DNA from: Cohaesibacter sp. | GTDB lineage: Bacteria > Pseudomonadota > Alphaproteobacteria > Rhizobiales > Cohaesibacteraceae | Direction: 5' to 3' | Assembly (NCBI GenBank): GCA_025210795.1 | Contig: JAOAQZ010000008.1 | Span: forward strand, 121,812-185,811 | DNA: 64,000 nt | Part shown: one piece after another, positions 34,445-44,604 of the stretch | Layout: the number at the start of each line of letters is the position of its first letter | Position numbering within the stretch: position 1 is the first letter of the stretch | Position numbers and translations under genes: made by a program | The notes under the pieces: model-generated | What the model was told of the DNA's origin: nothing | The model's database searches: none | Seen by the model: the letters and a program-made list of their open reading frames with translations, nothing else

Positions 34445-35908
34445 TTAATAGTCAGCAAGCCAAGCACTATGACGAAGAGAGGTTCGCGCCTCTTTTAACT
34501 TCTCTTGCGAGAAATCCTCAATCTGCTCATTGAACAATTGATAGAAATTCATCTCCGCCCGCAAATGAAGAAAGACACCACCAAGCCCGATTGCTGCCCG
34601 ATCCATAAAGACAAATTCGCGCGGAACGGTTACCGGCCCCAAACGCTTCAACTCGGTATGCACCTTCATCGCCTGCCCGCGGCCATATTGCGCAGGGCTG
34701 ACCCCATCAGCAATCGAGCGCACCCGATCTTCCAGAAGGGGCCCATAAATAAACCGTGCCCAGATATTGAGAACATCCACCAATTCCTGAGAGAGATTAT
34801 CAAATCCCCAGCTCTCATAGGCATGGACAATCCTGTCCCGATCATCAAGGCGAAGGCCGTGATAGAGATCGACAACCCCTTGTACGAACGAGACCGGAAA
34901 AATCCTTATGCAGCCATAATCAAGCAGATTGATGCCGGCTGGCCTGTCCTCCCGTTCAAAAACCGTATAATTGCCCAGATGCGGATCCCCATGAATGATG
35001 CCAAAATGGGCAAAGGGATACCACCAAGCCCTAAACATGGCAGCGGTGAGCAGATTGCGCTCCTCTTGCGAAGATTCTTTGTAATGAAGCATCGGCTTGC
35101 CATGCAGCCATTCCATGCTCAGCAAGCGTTTGGTTGACAGCTCGGTATAAAGATCGGGCACCCGAACCTCGTCCTGCCCATCAAAGATCTCGCGATAAAG
35201 CGCCATATGCCGCGCTTCACGTTCATAATCCAGCTCTTCCTTGACCCGGTCCGCAATTTCCTTGGCCACCTCACGCGTATCAATAGCGCTTTGAAAGGAG
35301 CGATGAACGGACAAAGCCAGATTAAGCTGCTTCACATCCGCTTCAACCGCTGAAGCCATATCTGGATATTGCAATTTGCAGGCAAGCTCAGACCCATCAC
35401 CCAAGGTCGCCTTATGCACCTGCCCAAGGGAGGCAGCAGCAGATGGCTCATGCTCAAAAGAGGCAAAGCGCTTTTGCCAGCCAAGTCCCAACTCCGTCTT
35501 CATCCGCCGCCGCACAAAGGCCCACCCCATGGGCGGTGCATCAGATTGCAAGTGCGCAAGCTCGGCCGCATATTCCTGCGGCACCGCATCGGGCACCGTG
35601 GCAAGCAATTGCGCCACTTTCATCAACGGCCCTTTAAGGCCGCCTAGAACTTGCGCCAAATCAGCCGCCTCGCGCCCCTTGTCGATATCCTTGCCAAACA
35701 GGCGATTGCCCGCCGCGCGCACGACAAATCCGCCCATGCCCGAGCTAACCTTGGCATAGCGCTTCACCCTGCCGCCGAGCCGATTATGCTCGCCCGTTAA
35801 GGCATCATGCCTGTCTTCCTGGTTGGCTGTCGTTTCATCACGCTCATTTGGCGCAGCAGAGCTATCCGGTGCCGGGGAGTGTGATTTTGAAGAAGAGTCG
35901 TCAGGCAC
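34445..35908 (-). CDS. ABC1/UbiB-like atypical kinase
   Basis: Member of the ABC1/UbiB/COQ8 family, ATPases or kinases linked to quinone biosynthesis or lipid homeostasis. LGGLKGPLMKVAQLLA carries the KxxQ-type motif near residue 95, AAASLGQVHKA is the Ala-rich loop near residue 158, and IIHGDPHLGNY and LLDYGC are the catalytic and metal loops. The first 45 residues are Ser/Asp-rich and probably disordered. The GTG start at 35908 has aggattgatttc before it. Length is 487 residues. Unlike UbiB, no C-terminal membrane helices are evident. It is monocistronic. Confidence 0.85.
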   Translation of the reverse strand: MPDDSSSKSHSPAPDSSAAPNERDETTANQEDRHDALTGEHNRLGGRVKRYAKVSSGMGGFVVRAAGNRLFGKDIDKGREAADLAQVLGGLKGPLMKVAQLLATVPDAVPQEYAAELAHLQSDAPPMGWAFVRRRMKTELGLGWQKRFASFEHEPSAAASLGQVHKATLGDGSELACKLQYPDMASAVEADVKQLNLALSVHRSFQSAIDTREVAKEIADRVKEELDYEREARHMALYREIFDGQDEVRVPDLYTELSTKRLLSMEWLHGKPMLHYKESSQEERNLLTAAMFRAWWYPFAHFGIIHGDPHLGNYTVFEREDRPAGINLLDYGCIRIFPVSFVQGVVDLYHGLRLDDRDRIVHAYESWGFDNLSQELVDVLNIWARFIYGPLLEDRVRSIADGVSPAQYGRGQAMKVHTELKRLGPVTVPREFVFMDRAAIGLGGVFLHLRAEMNFYQLFNEQIEDFSQEKLKEARTSLRHSAWLADY

Positions 35909-36036
35909 GAAATCAATCCTTTGTTAAATCCCCAAGCCAACATACATGGCGTTTTCTTTAATACGTATTTAGGGTCAGGATAGATTAATTCAACATAATC
36001 TGGTCGCCTGCCAGCTTTCCAATCATCTGTATCAAG

Positions 36037-36068
36037 GAAAAAGAGTGAGGCAAAAGTTCTGCCTCACT
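36037..36068 (-). terminator. Terminator after oligoendopeptidase F
   Basis: On the minus strand AGTGAGGCA (36068-36060) and TGCCTCACT (36052-36044) form a perfect 9-bp stem with a 7-base loop, followed by CTTTTTCC. Confidence 0.85.
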
Positions 36069-36116
36069 GTCACCTAGTCTGCATCACTTAAAACATCAGG
36101 CCAGGGCCAGATGCCC

Positions 36117-38033
36117 TCACTTGCCTTCAAGCTCTTCCAGCTCATCAATCAGGCCGGAAATAACCGACAGGCCCTTGGACCAGAAATCAGGATCAGTTGC
36201 ATCCAGACCAAAGGGAGCCAGAAGTTCAGAATGATGTTTGGTGCCGCCTGCGCTGAGCATGTCGAAATATTTCTCGACAAAGCCCTCTTCACTATTCTGA
36301 TAAACAGAATAGAGGCTGTTCACCAGACAATCACCAAAAGCATAGGCATAGACATAGAAGGGCGAATGAATGAAATGGGGAATATAGGCCCAGAAGGTTT
36401 CATAGCCCTCGCCAAGACGGACAGACGGGCCAAGGCTTTCTTCCTGAACGGACATCCAAAGCTCGCAAATCTGCTCGGCTGTCAGTTCTCCATTCTGGCG
36501 CGCGGTATGGAGCTTGCGCTCAAACAGATAAAAAGCAATCTGGCGCACCACAGTATTGAGCATATCCTCAACCTTGCCCGCGAGCATCGCCCGGCGTTCT
36601 TCCGCGGTCTCCGTCTTGGACAACAGCGAACGGAAGGTCAGCATTTCCCCAAAGACCGAGGCTGTCTCGGCAAGGGTCAGTGGTGTTGGGGCCATCAAGG
36701 CTCCCTGTTTGGCGGCCAGAACCTGATGAACCCCATGGCCCAGCTCATGGGCAAGGGTCATCACATCGCGCGGCTTGCCAAGATAATTAAGCAGCACATA
36801 AGGATGGGCACTCGGCACAGTGGGATGAGCAAAGGCACCGGGTGACTTGCCTTCCTTTACCGGCGCATCAATCCAGCCCTTTTCAAAGAAATCATTTGAT
36901 ATATCAGCCATTTGTGGAGAGAAACCAGAATAGGCCTCCTGCACGATGGTGCGTGCCTCATCCCAGTTGATCACCTTGGTCGGCACCTTAGGCAAGGGCG
37001 CATTGCGGTCCCAATGCTCAAGCACATCCTTGCCAAACCATTTGGCTTTCAGTTTGTAATACCGGTGCGAGAGATCAGGATAGGCGCGCTGCACGGCATC
37101 CACCAGTGCATCCACCACCTCCCGTTCAACCCGGTTGGCAAGATGGCGGCTATCTGCCACATCCTCAAAGCCGCGCCATTGATCAGAAATGGATTTGTCT
37201 TTGGCCAGAACATTGGAAATCAGACCAAAAGTACCGAGATTTTTCTTAAATGTTGCAGCCAAAGCATCCGAGGCTGCCTTGCGCTTGGTTTCGTCTTCAT
37301 CTGTCAGCAGGTTAAGCGCCTGCTCAATCGCCATCTCCTGGCTTTCGCCATCAATCTCCAGCGTAAAGCGCAAGCCCGCCATGGTTTCATCAAAAAGCCG
37401 GTTCCAGGCTGACGCCCCAGTGACGCTTTTTTCATGGAAAAGTTGCTCGATCTTGTCTTCAAGCTGATAGGGTTTTTCCATGCGCAGATCATCAAGCCAT
37501 GGCTTGTAATGGGCAAGCGCTGGGCTGGCCTCAACACATCCAGCCAGCATCTCGTCAGAAATGCGATTAAGCTCCAGCTCAAAAAACAGCAATTGGGTAG
37601 AGATGGCGGTGATCTTCTCCTGCGCATCACCATAGAATTTAGCGCGCTCCGGATCGGTCGTATTGCCACTATAGACAAGACCGGCATAGCTGATCAGTTT
37701 GCCCAGCCCATCCTGCATGGCCTCATAGATGTTGAGCGCCTTGGCAAGGCCGTCCCCGCCCCCGGCCTGCGAGAGCATATCCTCCAACTGACCTTGATAG
37801 CTTGCAGCAAACTGCTTGGCCTCATCGGAATATTTGGCAAAATCGGCTTCAATGGACGCATCATCCAGACCACTATAAAGATCGCTCAAATCCCACTCGG
37901 GCAACGCCCCCAATTCCCCATCACTTGCCGCGGCCAAAGGTGCAGAGAAAACCGGACGAGGCGCGCCTCCGGCAAGGGAGGAAGGATGGAAAAGCGGATG
38001 AGAGCGAGAGAAGACCTGTGAGCGATGAGCCAT
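36117..38033 (-). CDS. pepF: M3 family oligoendopeptidase F
   Basis: Zinc metallopeptidase that cleaves short peptides in the cytoplasm. The zinc motif HELGH is at residues 429-433, inside TLAHELGHGVHQ. Length from the ATG at 38033 is 638 residues; a TTG 15 bases upstream is unlikely. The Ser/Pro-rich first 45 residues are longer than usual. The family is used for peptide turnover. It is monocistronic with a terminator after it. Confidence 0.9.
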   Translation of the reverse strand: MAHRSQVFSRSHPLFHPSSLAGGAPRPVFSAPLAAASDGELGALPEWDLSDLYSGLDDASIEADFAKYSDEAKQFAASYQGQLEDMLSQAGGGDGLAKALNIYEAMQDGLGKLISYAGLVYSGNTTDPERAKFYGDAQEKITAISTQLLFFELELNRISDEMLAGCVEASPALAHYKPWLDDLRMEKPYQLEDKIEQLFHEKSVTGASAWNRLFDETMAGLRFTLEIDGESQEMAIEQALNLLTDEDETKRKAASDALAATFKKNLGTFGLISNVLAKDKSISDQWRGFEDVADSRHLANRVEREVVDALVDAVQRAYPDLSHRYYKLKAKWFGKDVLEHWDRNAPLPKVPTKVINWDEARTIVQEAYSGFSPQMADISNDFFEKGWIDAPVKEGKSPGAFAHPTVPSAHPYVLLNYLGKPRDVMTLAHELGHGVHQVLAAKQGALMAPTPLTLAETASVFGEMLTFRSLLSKTETAEERRAMLAGKVEDMLNTVVRQIAFYLFERKLHTARQNGELTAEQICELWMSVQEESLGPSVRLGEGYETFWAYIPHFIHSPFYVYAYAFGDCLVNSLYSVYQNSEEGFVEKYFDMLSAGGTKHHSELLAPFGLDATDPDFWSKGLSVISGLIDELEELEGK

Positions 38034-38181
38034 GTAATTACCTACCAAGGACGCTGCGTAAACCAGCGATCAGAAAAGTTCCGTCTTTTAAGATAAGAGC
38101 GCAGCCTGCACTTTGCCTAGAGGAAAATTGCAGCTTCCTTTGTCCCTATACACATTATTTTTGGAAAGTGTCGGCGCTGAA

Positions 38182-38196
38182 TTAAAGCCCTTTTAA
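38182..38196 (+). promoter_or_regulatory. Candidate CtrA-binding site upstream of the sigma-54 regulator gene
   Basis: TTAA-AGCCCTT-TTAACG matches TTAA-N7-TTAA and lies 51 bases before the regulator start codon. TATAGG (38200-38205) nearby could be a -10 element. The box would then overlap the promoter core, which suggests repression rather than activation. Confidence 0.45.
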
Positions 38197-38246
38197 CGCT
38201 ATAGGCGCATTTTGGTTCAAAATGACACAGACTTTTGAGTATATGC

Positions 38247-39863
38247 ATGAGCGAACGCATTCTGGTCGTCGATGACGACCCCATTCAGCGGCGACTTTTA
38301 GAAAATGCCATCAGCAAATTTGGCTTCACGCCCTTTTGTGCAGAAAATGGCCAGCAAGCCCTTGATATACTGACCAAAAACAAACCGGATCACTTTGCGC
38401 TGATGGTACTGGATCTGGTCATGCCGGATCTTGATGGCATGGGCGTTCTCGACGCCTTGCATAAGACAGACATCAAACTCCCTGTCATTGTACAGACCGC
38501 CCATGGCGGCATTGACACCGCCGTCAATGCCATGCGCGCAGGTGCCTTTGATTTTGTGATCAAGCCCATTTCCCCGGAGCGGTTGCAAATTGCCATTCGT
38601 AATGCCCTCAAAGTCAATGCGCTGGAAGAGGAAATCACCCGTATCCGTGCAACAGAGAAAAAACGCTATACGTTTGATACCATCATTGCAGCCAGCCCCA
38701 GCATGACACGGGTGCTAACCCTTGGCGAGAGGGCGGCCAAATCCCAAATTCCCATCCTGATCGAAGGGGAATCCGGGGTTGGTAAGGAATTGTTCGCCCA
38801 GTCCATTCAAGCTGCCAGCGAGCGCAGCAAAAAGCCGTTTGTTACCGTCAATTGCGGCGCCATTCCGGACAATCTGGTCGAAAGCATCCTGTTTGGCCAT
38901 GAAAAGGGAGCCTTTACCGGTGCAGGCGACAAGCATACGGGTAAATTTCTGGAAGCCAATGGCGGCACCCTGTTTCTTGACGAAGTGGGCGAATTGCCCC
39001 TGGAGACGCAAGTCAAATTGCTGCGCGCCCTGCAAGAAGGAGAGATTGATCCGGTAGGCGCAACCAAGCCCATCAAGATCGATTTTCGCCTGATTTCTGC
39101 AACCAATCAGGACCTGATCCGCTGCGTGCAAGAAGGCAAGTTCCGCGAAGATCTCTATTATCGCCTCAATGTCTTCCCCATCCGCATCCCGCCTCTTCGG
39201 GACCGCAAGGAAGACATCCCAGCCCTTGCCAAAAACTTCCTGACCCGCTTTGCCGCTGAAGAAGGCCGAAAAGGCCTCTCCAACATCACCCCCGAAGCCC
39301 TTCAATTGCTGCAAAGCTATGATTGGCCGGGCAATATCCGCCAGTTGGAAAATACTATTTTCCGCGCAGTGGTATTGTGTGACGGAGACCAGCTGACCAT
39401 TGATGAATTCCCCCAAATTGCAACCCAGCTTGGCACCCTGACCAAAAGCATTGTTGAGGCGCGAGCGCCGCTAGAAGGCGTGCCGGATTTTTCCGAAACG
39501 CTCACAACAAACCCCGCTGCGGTCAGCCCATCACCGCACCCCACCGCCTATATGCCATCAGTCCCTGAGGCAAATGGCACAACCGCATCGGCCCATACGG
39601 GCACGCAGCCAATCGCACAAACCCAGCCACAAGCCCAATCAGGCCGGCAACCAGCCGCGAATAGTGAGCTATGGGGTTTCTTAAAACTGCTCGATGAAGA
39701 CGGCAATCTAAAACAACTCAGCGCCTTGGAAGCTGAAATCATCGCCTATGCATTGGAGCATCACGACCATCGCATGTCAGCGGTCGCCAGAAGCCTGGGG
39801 ATTGGACGCTCAACGCTCTACCGCAAACTCAAAGAATATGGCCTTGAAGAAGCACAGGAGTGA
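38247..39863 (+). CDS. Sigma-54-dependent response regulator (NtrC family)
   Basis: A receiver domain (residues 1-120; Asp9, Asp10 and phospho-acceptor Asp56) is followed by an AAA+ sigma-54 activation domain. Walker A is GESGVGKE near residue 175, and GAFTGA at 221-226 contacts sigma-54. A Pro/Thr/Gln-rich linker (about 425-475) comes next, then a Fis-type DNA-binding helix-turn-helix at the end (MSAVARSLGIGRSTLYRKL). Length is 538 residues from the ATG at 38247; a TTG 12 bases upstream is possible. Its sensor kinase is not in the window. A CtrA-type box lies upstream. Confidence 0.9.
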   Translation: MSERILVVDDDPIQRRLLENAISKFGFTPFCAENGQQALDILTKNKPDHFALMVLDLVMPDLDGMGVLDALHKTDIKLPVIVQTAHGGIDTAVNAMRAGAFDFVIKPISPERLQIAIRNALKVNALEEEITRIRATEKKRYTFDTIIAASPSMTRVLTLGERAAKSQIPILIEGESGVGKELFAQSIQAASERSKKPFVTVNCGAIPDNLVESILFGHEKGAFTGAGDKHTGKFLEANGGTLFLDEVGELPLETQVKLLRALQEGEIDPVGATKPIKIDFRLISATNQDLIRCVQEGKFREDLYYRLNVFPIRIPPLRDRKEDIPALAKNFLTRFAAEEGRKGLSNITPEALQLLQSYDWPGNIRQLENTIFRAVVLCDGDQLTIDEFPQIATQLGTLTKSIVEARAPLEGVPDFSETLTTNPAAVSPSPHPTAYMPSVPEANGTTASAHTGTQPIAQTQPQAQSGRQPAANSELWGFLKLLDEDGNLKQLSALEAEIIAYALEHHDHRMSAVARSLGIGRSTLYRKLKEYGLEEAQE

Positions 39864-40089
39864 TCAGAAAACTGATCCCTTGCAGTGAACCATTTTCTTG
39901 CCCAGAGCGACCAACGAAAGAATGAAGAGATAAGAAGAAGTCCGGCAATTACCACCGAAACGTTGCAACCATGTTACACATGGCAGCGGATAGGCCCAAT
40001 CACGGTTAATTGTCTTGCGTCCAGAAGCGAACTACCGCTTCTTATCTCTATATTGTGGGTGATTCGAATATGAGCAGGAATGAATTGAT

Positions 40090-42204
40090 ATGACGAAGCA
40101 AATGCGAACCCTGATGTCCATGATCTGCGTGGCACCCTGTACGGCGTTTGCAAGTTTGCCTGCTTTTGCTGAAACAAGTGAACAAAAAGCCCCTGCTGCC
40201 CTTGTTAAACCAGCAGATCCGCAAAAGCTGGAACAGGCTGCAGAATCAGTAGCGCCAAAAGTTGTGGAAGCAGCACCGAAGGCGGATCCCGTTCAAGCCA
40301 AACCAACCACAACTGCACCTATCACAGCGAAAGCGTCCAACGAAGCACCCGCTCAAAAAGAGATCGCAGCCAGCGTCCCCGAAGTGTCTGAAGAAAAGGC
40401 ACCTGCGATCAAATCAGACGCAAAGACAGCTGAAATTGCCAAGCCCGCACCGGATGCAAGCACGCTGGCAGTCGCAGATACCGAAACTGCCCCACAAACC
40501 GCGACAGAAGACGCTGCACCAAAAGCCATTGCAGAAACCACAGCAGAGGAAGCGCCAACAGACGCTCCCATCAAGGCCGCGCAAGCTGAAGAAAAAGCGA
40601 GCCCTGTTGTAAAAGTAAGCTATGAACTGCCAAAGCTAAAAATCTTTACCGCCCCGCTTTATGACCAGACCGCAGATCAGGATGTAACAGACGCCCTTCA
40701 AGCGGCCCTTAAAGCAATTCCGGCTACAAAAAACTTCCATCTTAAGCGCGACAATGCTGCCATTCAGTCCTTTTATAAAGGCCGCGCCTTCCAGCCTGCA
40801 TGGTATGACAATGGACAACTTACCGCCAATGCCCGCAAATTGATCTTCACCCTGTCCAGAGCCGATCTCGATGGCCTGAACCCGGCTGATTACATCACAC
40901 CAGCCCTATCAATTGGCCGCACCAATGGCTCTAGCGCAGACGCGATCGCCAAGGCAGATGTAACTCTGTCCCTTGCCATCACCAAATATACCCGCCACGC
41001 CTATGCTGGCCGGATTGATCCGCGCCGGATCTCCAAAAAGGATATCTCGATCAAGCCGCACCTGCCTGATTCCATCAAGATCCTTGAAGAGATCACGCTT
41101 GCAGGCAATCCTAAAGCAAAACTGCTCAGCTATAACCCGCAGCATAAGGGCTATCAGGCCCTTCGCGCGAAATATAACGAGCTGCGTCTTAAAAAGGCCG
41201 ATAAGAAAACCGCACCCATTCCTGCCGGAAAAAGCATGAAGGTGGGCAAGCATGACAAACGTGTGCCGCAGCTTTATGCCAAATTGGGTCTTGTCGCCCC
41301 AACCGGTACAGACAGCAAACCAACGCTTTACACCAAAGAACTGGCCAAACAGGTCAAAGCCTTTCAAAAAGCCAATGGCCTGATCGCCGATGGCATTGTA
41401 GGCAAAGGCACTCTTGCTGTTCTCAATGGCAATCGTGGCGATCTCATCGCCAATATGGTCGCCAATATGGAACGCTGGCGCTGGCTACCGCGTAAGCTGG
41501 GTGACTTCCATGTCATGGTCAATATCCCGACCTTCCATGTGCAGGTAGTGAAGGACGATAAGAAAATCCATCAGACACGGGTCGTCGTTGGCAAAAAGGC
41601 CAACAAAACCCCTATTTTCTCTGACACAATGGAATATCTCGTCGTCAATCCTTACTGGAATGTCCCTCGCTCCATCGCCTCCAAAGAGCTACTGCCCAAA
41701 ATTCGCACCAACCCGGCCGAATTCTTCTCTTCCAAGAATTATCAGGTTCTGGCCAGTGTGAAAGGCCGTACAAGAGTGATTGATCCAAGCCAGCTTGACT
41801 GGAGCAAGGTTGAAGCCTCCCAAGTGCGCCTGCGCCAGCCACCAGGCACCCGCAATGCTCTGGGCCGCATCAAATTCATGTTCCCCAACAAGCATGCCGT
41901 CTATCTGCATGACACACCATCCCGTAGCCTGTTCAAACGTGACTATCGCGCCTATAGCCATGGCTGCGTGCGTGTCCATAAACCATTTGAATTTGCAGAC
42001 TTCATTCTCAAGCAGGAAAAGTCATGGAACGCAGCCCGCGTGAAGAAAATGGTTGGCGGATCGGAAAAGCGCATCAATCTGAAGCGTAAAATCCCTGTCC
42101 ATCTGGCCTATTTCACCACCTGGATGTCAGAGGAAGGCACCTTGCAAGTCCGCTCAGATATCTATGGCCACAATGCAAAAGTGAAAAAGCTTCTGGGCCT
42201 TTAA
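40090..42204 (+). CDS. L,D-transpeptidase (YkuD), LdtD-like
   Basis: Periplasmic enzyme that makes 3-3 crosslinks in peptidoglycan. A signal peptide (about 1-27, ending ASLPAFAE) is followed by about 150 residues of Ala/Pro/Glu-rich, disordered sequence. A conserved LdtD/YcbB-type N-terminal part comes next (about 200-380), then a peptidoglycan-binding domain near residues 395-455 (VKAFQKANGLIADGIVGKGT). The YkuD domain ends it, with the active site SHGCVRVH (Cys626). Length is 704 residues. A terminator follows. The neighbours include the DUF882 peptidase-like gene. Confidence 0.9.
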   Translation: MTKQMRTLMSMICVAPCTAFASLPAFAETSEQKAPAALVKPADPQKLEQAAESVAPKVVEAAPKADPVQAKPTTTAPITAKASNEAPAQKEIAASVPEVSEEKAPAIKSDAKTAEIAKPAPDASTLAVADTETAPQTATEDAAPKAIAETTAEEAPTDAPIKAAQAEEKASPVVKVSYELPKLKIFTAPLYDQTADQDVTDALQAALKAIPATKNFHLKRDNAAIQSFYKGRAFQPAWYDNGQLTANARKLIFTLSRADLDGLNPADYITPALSIGRTNGSSADAIAKADVTLSLAITKYTRHAYAGRIDPRRISKKDISIKPHLPDSIKILEEITLAGNPKAKLLSYNPQHKGYQALRAKYNELRLKKADKKTAPIPAGKSMKVGKHDKRVPQLYAKLGLVAPTGTDSKPTLYTKELAKQVKAFQKANGLIADGIVGKGTLAVLNGNRGDLIANMVANMERWRWLPRKLGDFHVMVNIPTFHVQVVKDDKKIHQTRVVVGKKANKTPIFSDTMEYLVVNPYWNVPRSIASKELLPKIRTNPAEFFSSKNYQVLASVKGRTRVIDPSQLDWSKVEASQVRLRQPPGTRNALGRIKFMFPNKHAVYLHDTPSRSLFKRDYRAYSHGCVRVHKPFEFADFILKQEKSWNAARVKKMVGGSEKRINLKRKIPVHLAYFTTWMSEEGTLQVRSDIYGHNAKVKKLLGL

Positions 42205-42251
42205 GGCTGGCATTTTAAGACAAGTAGAAGCTACAATTTGCTAAATCATCA

Positions 42252-42286
42252 AGGCACCAATTGTCCTACAATTGGTGCCTATTTTC
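42252..42286 (+). terminator. Terminator after the L,D-transpeptidase gene
   Basis: AGGCACCAATTGT (42252-42264) and ACAATTGGTGCCT (42268-42280) form a perfect 13-bp stem with a 3-base loop, followed by ATTTTCC. Confidence 0.85.
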
Positions 42287-42711
42287 CTAAACAAGACCCA
42301 TCTTGCCCTCGACCTGCCAAGGGTCTGATAAGGGCTCCTGCATTGACCCCAGACCCAACACTTGATTGAATATATAAAACCGAAATAAACAACTCCAAAT
42401 AGGCACGCCTTCTTTTGTCCTTATTTTTCGACTAGCAACAAACCAGACCATCAGTTTCAAAACAGCTTTGAACTTCATTAACCAAAAGCTGAGACAATAA
42501 AGGCGCGACTCACGAGCCAAAATCAAAAGGCCCGTAAGGCGTAAAGATGGGGCAGTCTGGTGCCAATTCACAAGGCGGCCTAAGACCAATGCCAACAATC
42601 CAGACGAATGGATTGCAAAGCACGGAGAGATGCTCAAAGGAGCATAAACCCTTTGAAATCACGCCACGCTTTTGGCTTAATAAAATCTGCATAAGGCAGC
42701 AATAGCAATTG
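42287..42711. other. Intergenic region before the DUF882 gene
   Basis: No supported gene. A possible long-range hairpin joins GGGTCTG (42321-42327) and CAGACCC (42350-42356). Minus-strand readings of up to about 116 codons here have no signal, family motif or ribosome site. The DUF882 promoter must lie in this region. Confidence 0.6.
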
Positions 42712-44604
42712 ATGCAGGTTTGGAACAACGGATTGCTTGTGGCCCAGTTCAAGACGAATAGGCTTTGGCCTGCTTTCTGGGGCAGAACATCAAATCAGCT
42801 TTTCAGGCTGGTGTTGGTGCTGTGCCTCTTTTTGGCATGCCTGATCATGACCAGCAACGCCCAAGCAGCCAATCGCTCGCTGCCCCTCTTTAATCCCCAT
42901 ACCAAAGCAACGACCACAATCCCCTATAAGCGCAATGGCCGGTTCGATGCCGATGGCCTGCGCAAGTTAAACCGTTTCTTGCGTGACTGGCGCCGCAACG
43001 AAATCACCCAGATGGATCCGGCCCTGTTTGACCTGATCTGGCAGGTCTATAAAGAAACCGGCGCAAAAAAGCCCATTCATGTGGTCTCTGGCTATCGCTC
43101 CCCTGCCACCAACAACATGCTCCGCCGCCGCAGCCGCGGTGTCGCCAAACAAAGCCGTCACACCAAGGGACAGGCGATGGATTTCTATCTTCCCGGCGTC
43201 CCCATCAAACGCATTCGAGAAGTTGGCTTGCGCATGCAGGCTGGCGGCGTTGGCTATTATCCGCGCTCCAACTCCCCCTTCGTCCATATCGATACAGGTA
43301 ATGTGCGCCACTGGCCGCGCATGACGCGCAAGCAGCTCGTCCGGGTTTTCCCGCGCGGCAATACTGTGCATGTGCCGACAGATGGCAAACCCCTCAAAGG
43401 CTATAAGCAAGCAAAAGTGAAAGTTGCGCGCCAAAAAGCTGCAATGGTGCGCTCATCGCGCTCTGTCAGCCGGTTTACACAAATTGCCAAAGCCGCCCCA
43501 GCCAAACCAAGCCGCACGCAAGTGGCAAACCTTGCAAAAAACCAGCAAAATCAGGCACGCTCCAATTCTCTGTTAAACAATTTGCTAGGCCGCACCCCAA
43601 AGCAGCGTCCAACACCGCCCGCAGCGCCCAATGTGGCAGCACCGGTTGAATTGGCTCCGGCAGCAGCACCAGTGCGTCTTGCAGTTCTCCCCAAAGCCCG
43701 AGCACCACAGCCAGCCAAACGCCCAATTGTTCCAGCTCCCATTGAACTTGCAACAAATGACCAACAGGAAAATGGACAACAGCCAGATCAAAATCCCTTG
43801 CAAGAGCGGATCGAACTTGCCTCACTTCCACGACCTCGCCCGGCACAGCTAACGGCTAGTCGAGACTTCACCCTTGCCTCAGGCCCCAAAACAGAAGACG
43901 GCTTATCTGGCAACGAAACAAGCAAAGACGATGGGCGCATTACGCTTGCCTCCCTTCCCAAAGGCTCCCCGGTCAAGCAGCAAGCATTGGCTGGCTTTAA
44001 GCCTCTGGCCCGCCCGGATCAGCCATTGGATGGAACCGCGAAACAATCACCATCGCAAGCCAATGCCCCCGCTGTCATTGCCAGCCTGACGGATACAGGT
44101 GAGACCAGCATATCGCAAGATCGGTTCTCCTATGCAGCAGCCGACAAAACCTTTGTTGCACAATTGCCTTCAAGCGCGCCACGCAGATCAATTCTGTCTA
44201 AGTCTGAAGAGGATGAGACCACTGGCGGAAAGCCCCAGCAATTGGCCAGCCTTCCAAATGCAAAGCCAAAGTTTGCCCCCAATAGCAAATCTTCAGGCCA
44301 AGCAACACAACAAAGACCCGCACAGCAACAAGCTCGAGTGCAAGCTCCAAAAGACCAACTGGCAAAGCTGACATTTGCTTATGGTCCATCCAGCATGGCG
44401 CACTTTGCACATATCAAACAATCTGCCAAAACAGCGACCTTTGCCCGCCTGTCACGTCCAGCCCCTGCCAGCCTGAAAGGACTGGTGAGCAAGCCTGATC
44501 ATATGATCGATCAAAGCTTCAGCCGAAAACCCCTCAATCTTGTCAGCAGCAACGGCTTTTCAGGACGCGCCATCGCTCCCATGGCTATCCGCCGTTTTAA
44601 CTAG
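42712..44604 (+). CDS. DUF882 (M15-like) peptidase-type protein with long repeat-bearing tail
   Basis: A hydrophobic stretch (about residues 32-52) ending NAQAANRS is a signal or anchor. A DUF882 domain follows (residues about 60-215), with the peptidase-like motifs VVSGYRSPATN, SRHTKGQAMDFYLPG and PFVHIDTG. These are zinc-ligand positions as in D,D-carboxypeptidases of family M15. The remaining 400 residues are Gln/Pro/Ala-rich and disordered, with LA(S/V)LP motifs at residues 323, 369, 412 and 511. Total 630 residues from the ATG at 42712. A start further in cannot be excluded. It lies after the L,D-transpeptidase gene. Confidence 0.8.
   Translation: MQVWNNGLLVAQFKTNRLWPAFWGRTSNQLFRLVLVLCLFLACLIMTSNAQAANRSLPLFNPHTKATTTIPYKRNGRFDADGLRKLNRFLRDWRRNEITQMDPALFDLIWQVYKETGAKKPIHVVSGYRSPATNNMLRRRSRGVAKQSRHTKGQAMDFYLPGVPIKRIREVGLRMQAGGVGYYPRSNSPFVHIDTGNVRHWPRMTRKQLVRVFPRGNTVHVPTDGKPLKGYKQAKVKVARQKAAMVRSSRSVSRFTQIAKAAPAKPSRTQVANLAKNQQNQARSNSLLNNLLGRTPKQRPTPPAAPNVAAPVELAPAAAPVRLAVLPKARAPQPAKRPIVPAPIELATNDQQENGQQPDQNPLQERIELASLPRPRPAQLTASRDFTLASGPKTEDGLSGNETSKDDGRITLASLPKGSPVKQQALAGFKPLARPDQPLDGTAKQSPSQANAPAVIASLTDTGETSISQDRFSYAAADKTFVAQLPSSAPRRSILSKSEEDETTGGKPQQLASLPNAKPKFAPNSKSSGQATQQRPAQQQARVQAPKDQLAKLTFAYGPSSMAHFAHIKQSAKTATFARLSRPAPASLKGLVSKPDHMIDQSFSRKPLNLVSSNGFSGRAIAPMAIRRFN

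Noticed and set aside
42287..42752. Minus-strand readings of 80-116 codons before the DUF882 gene
   Set aside because: No motif, signal or ribosome site; they overlap the DUF882 start region.
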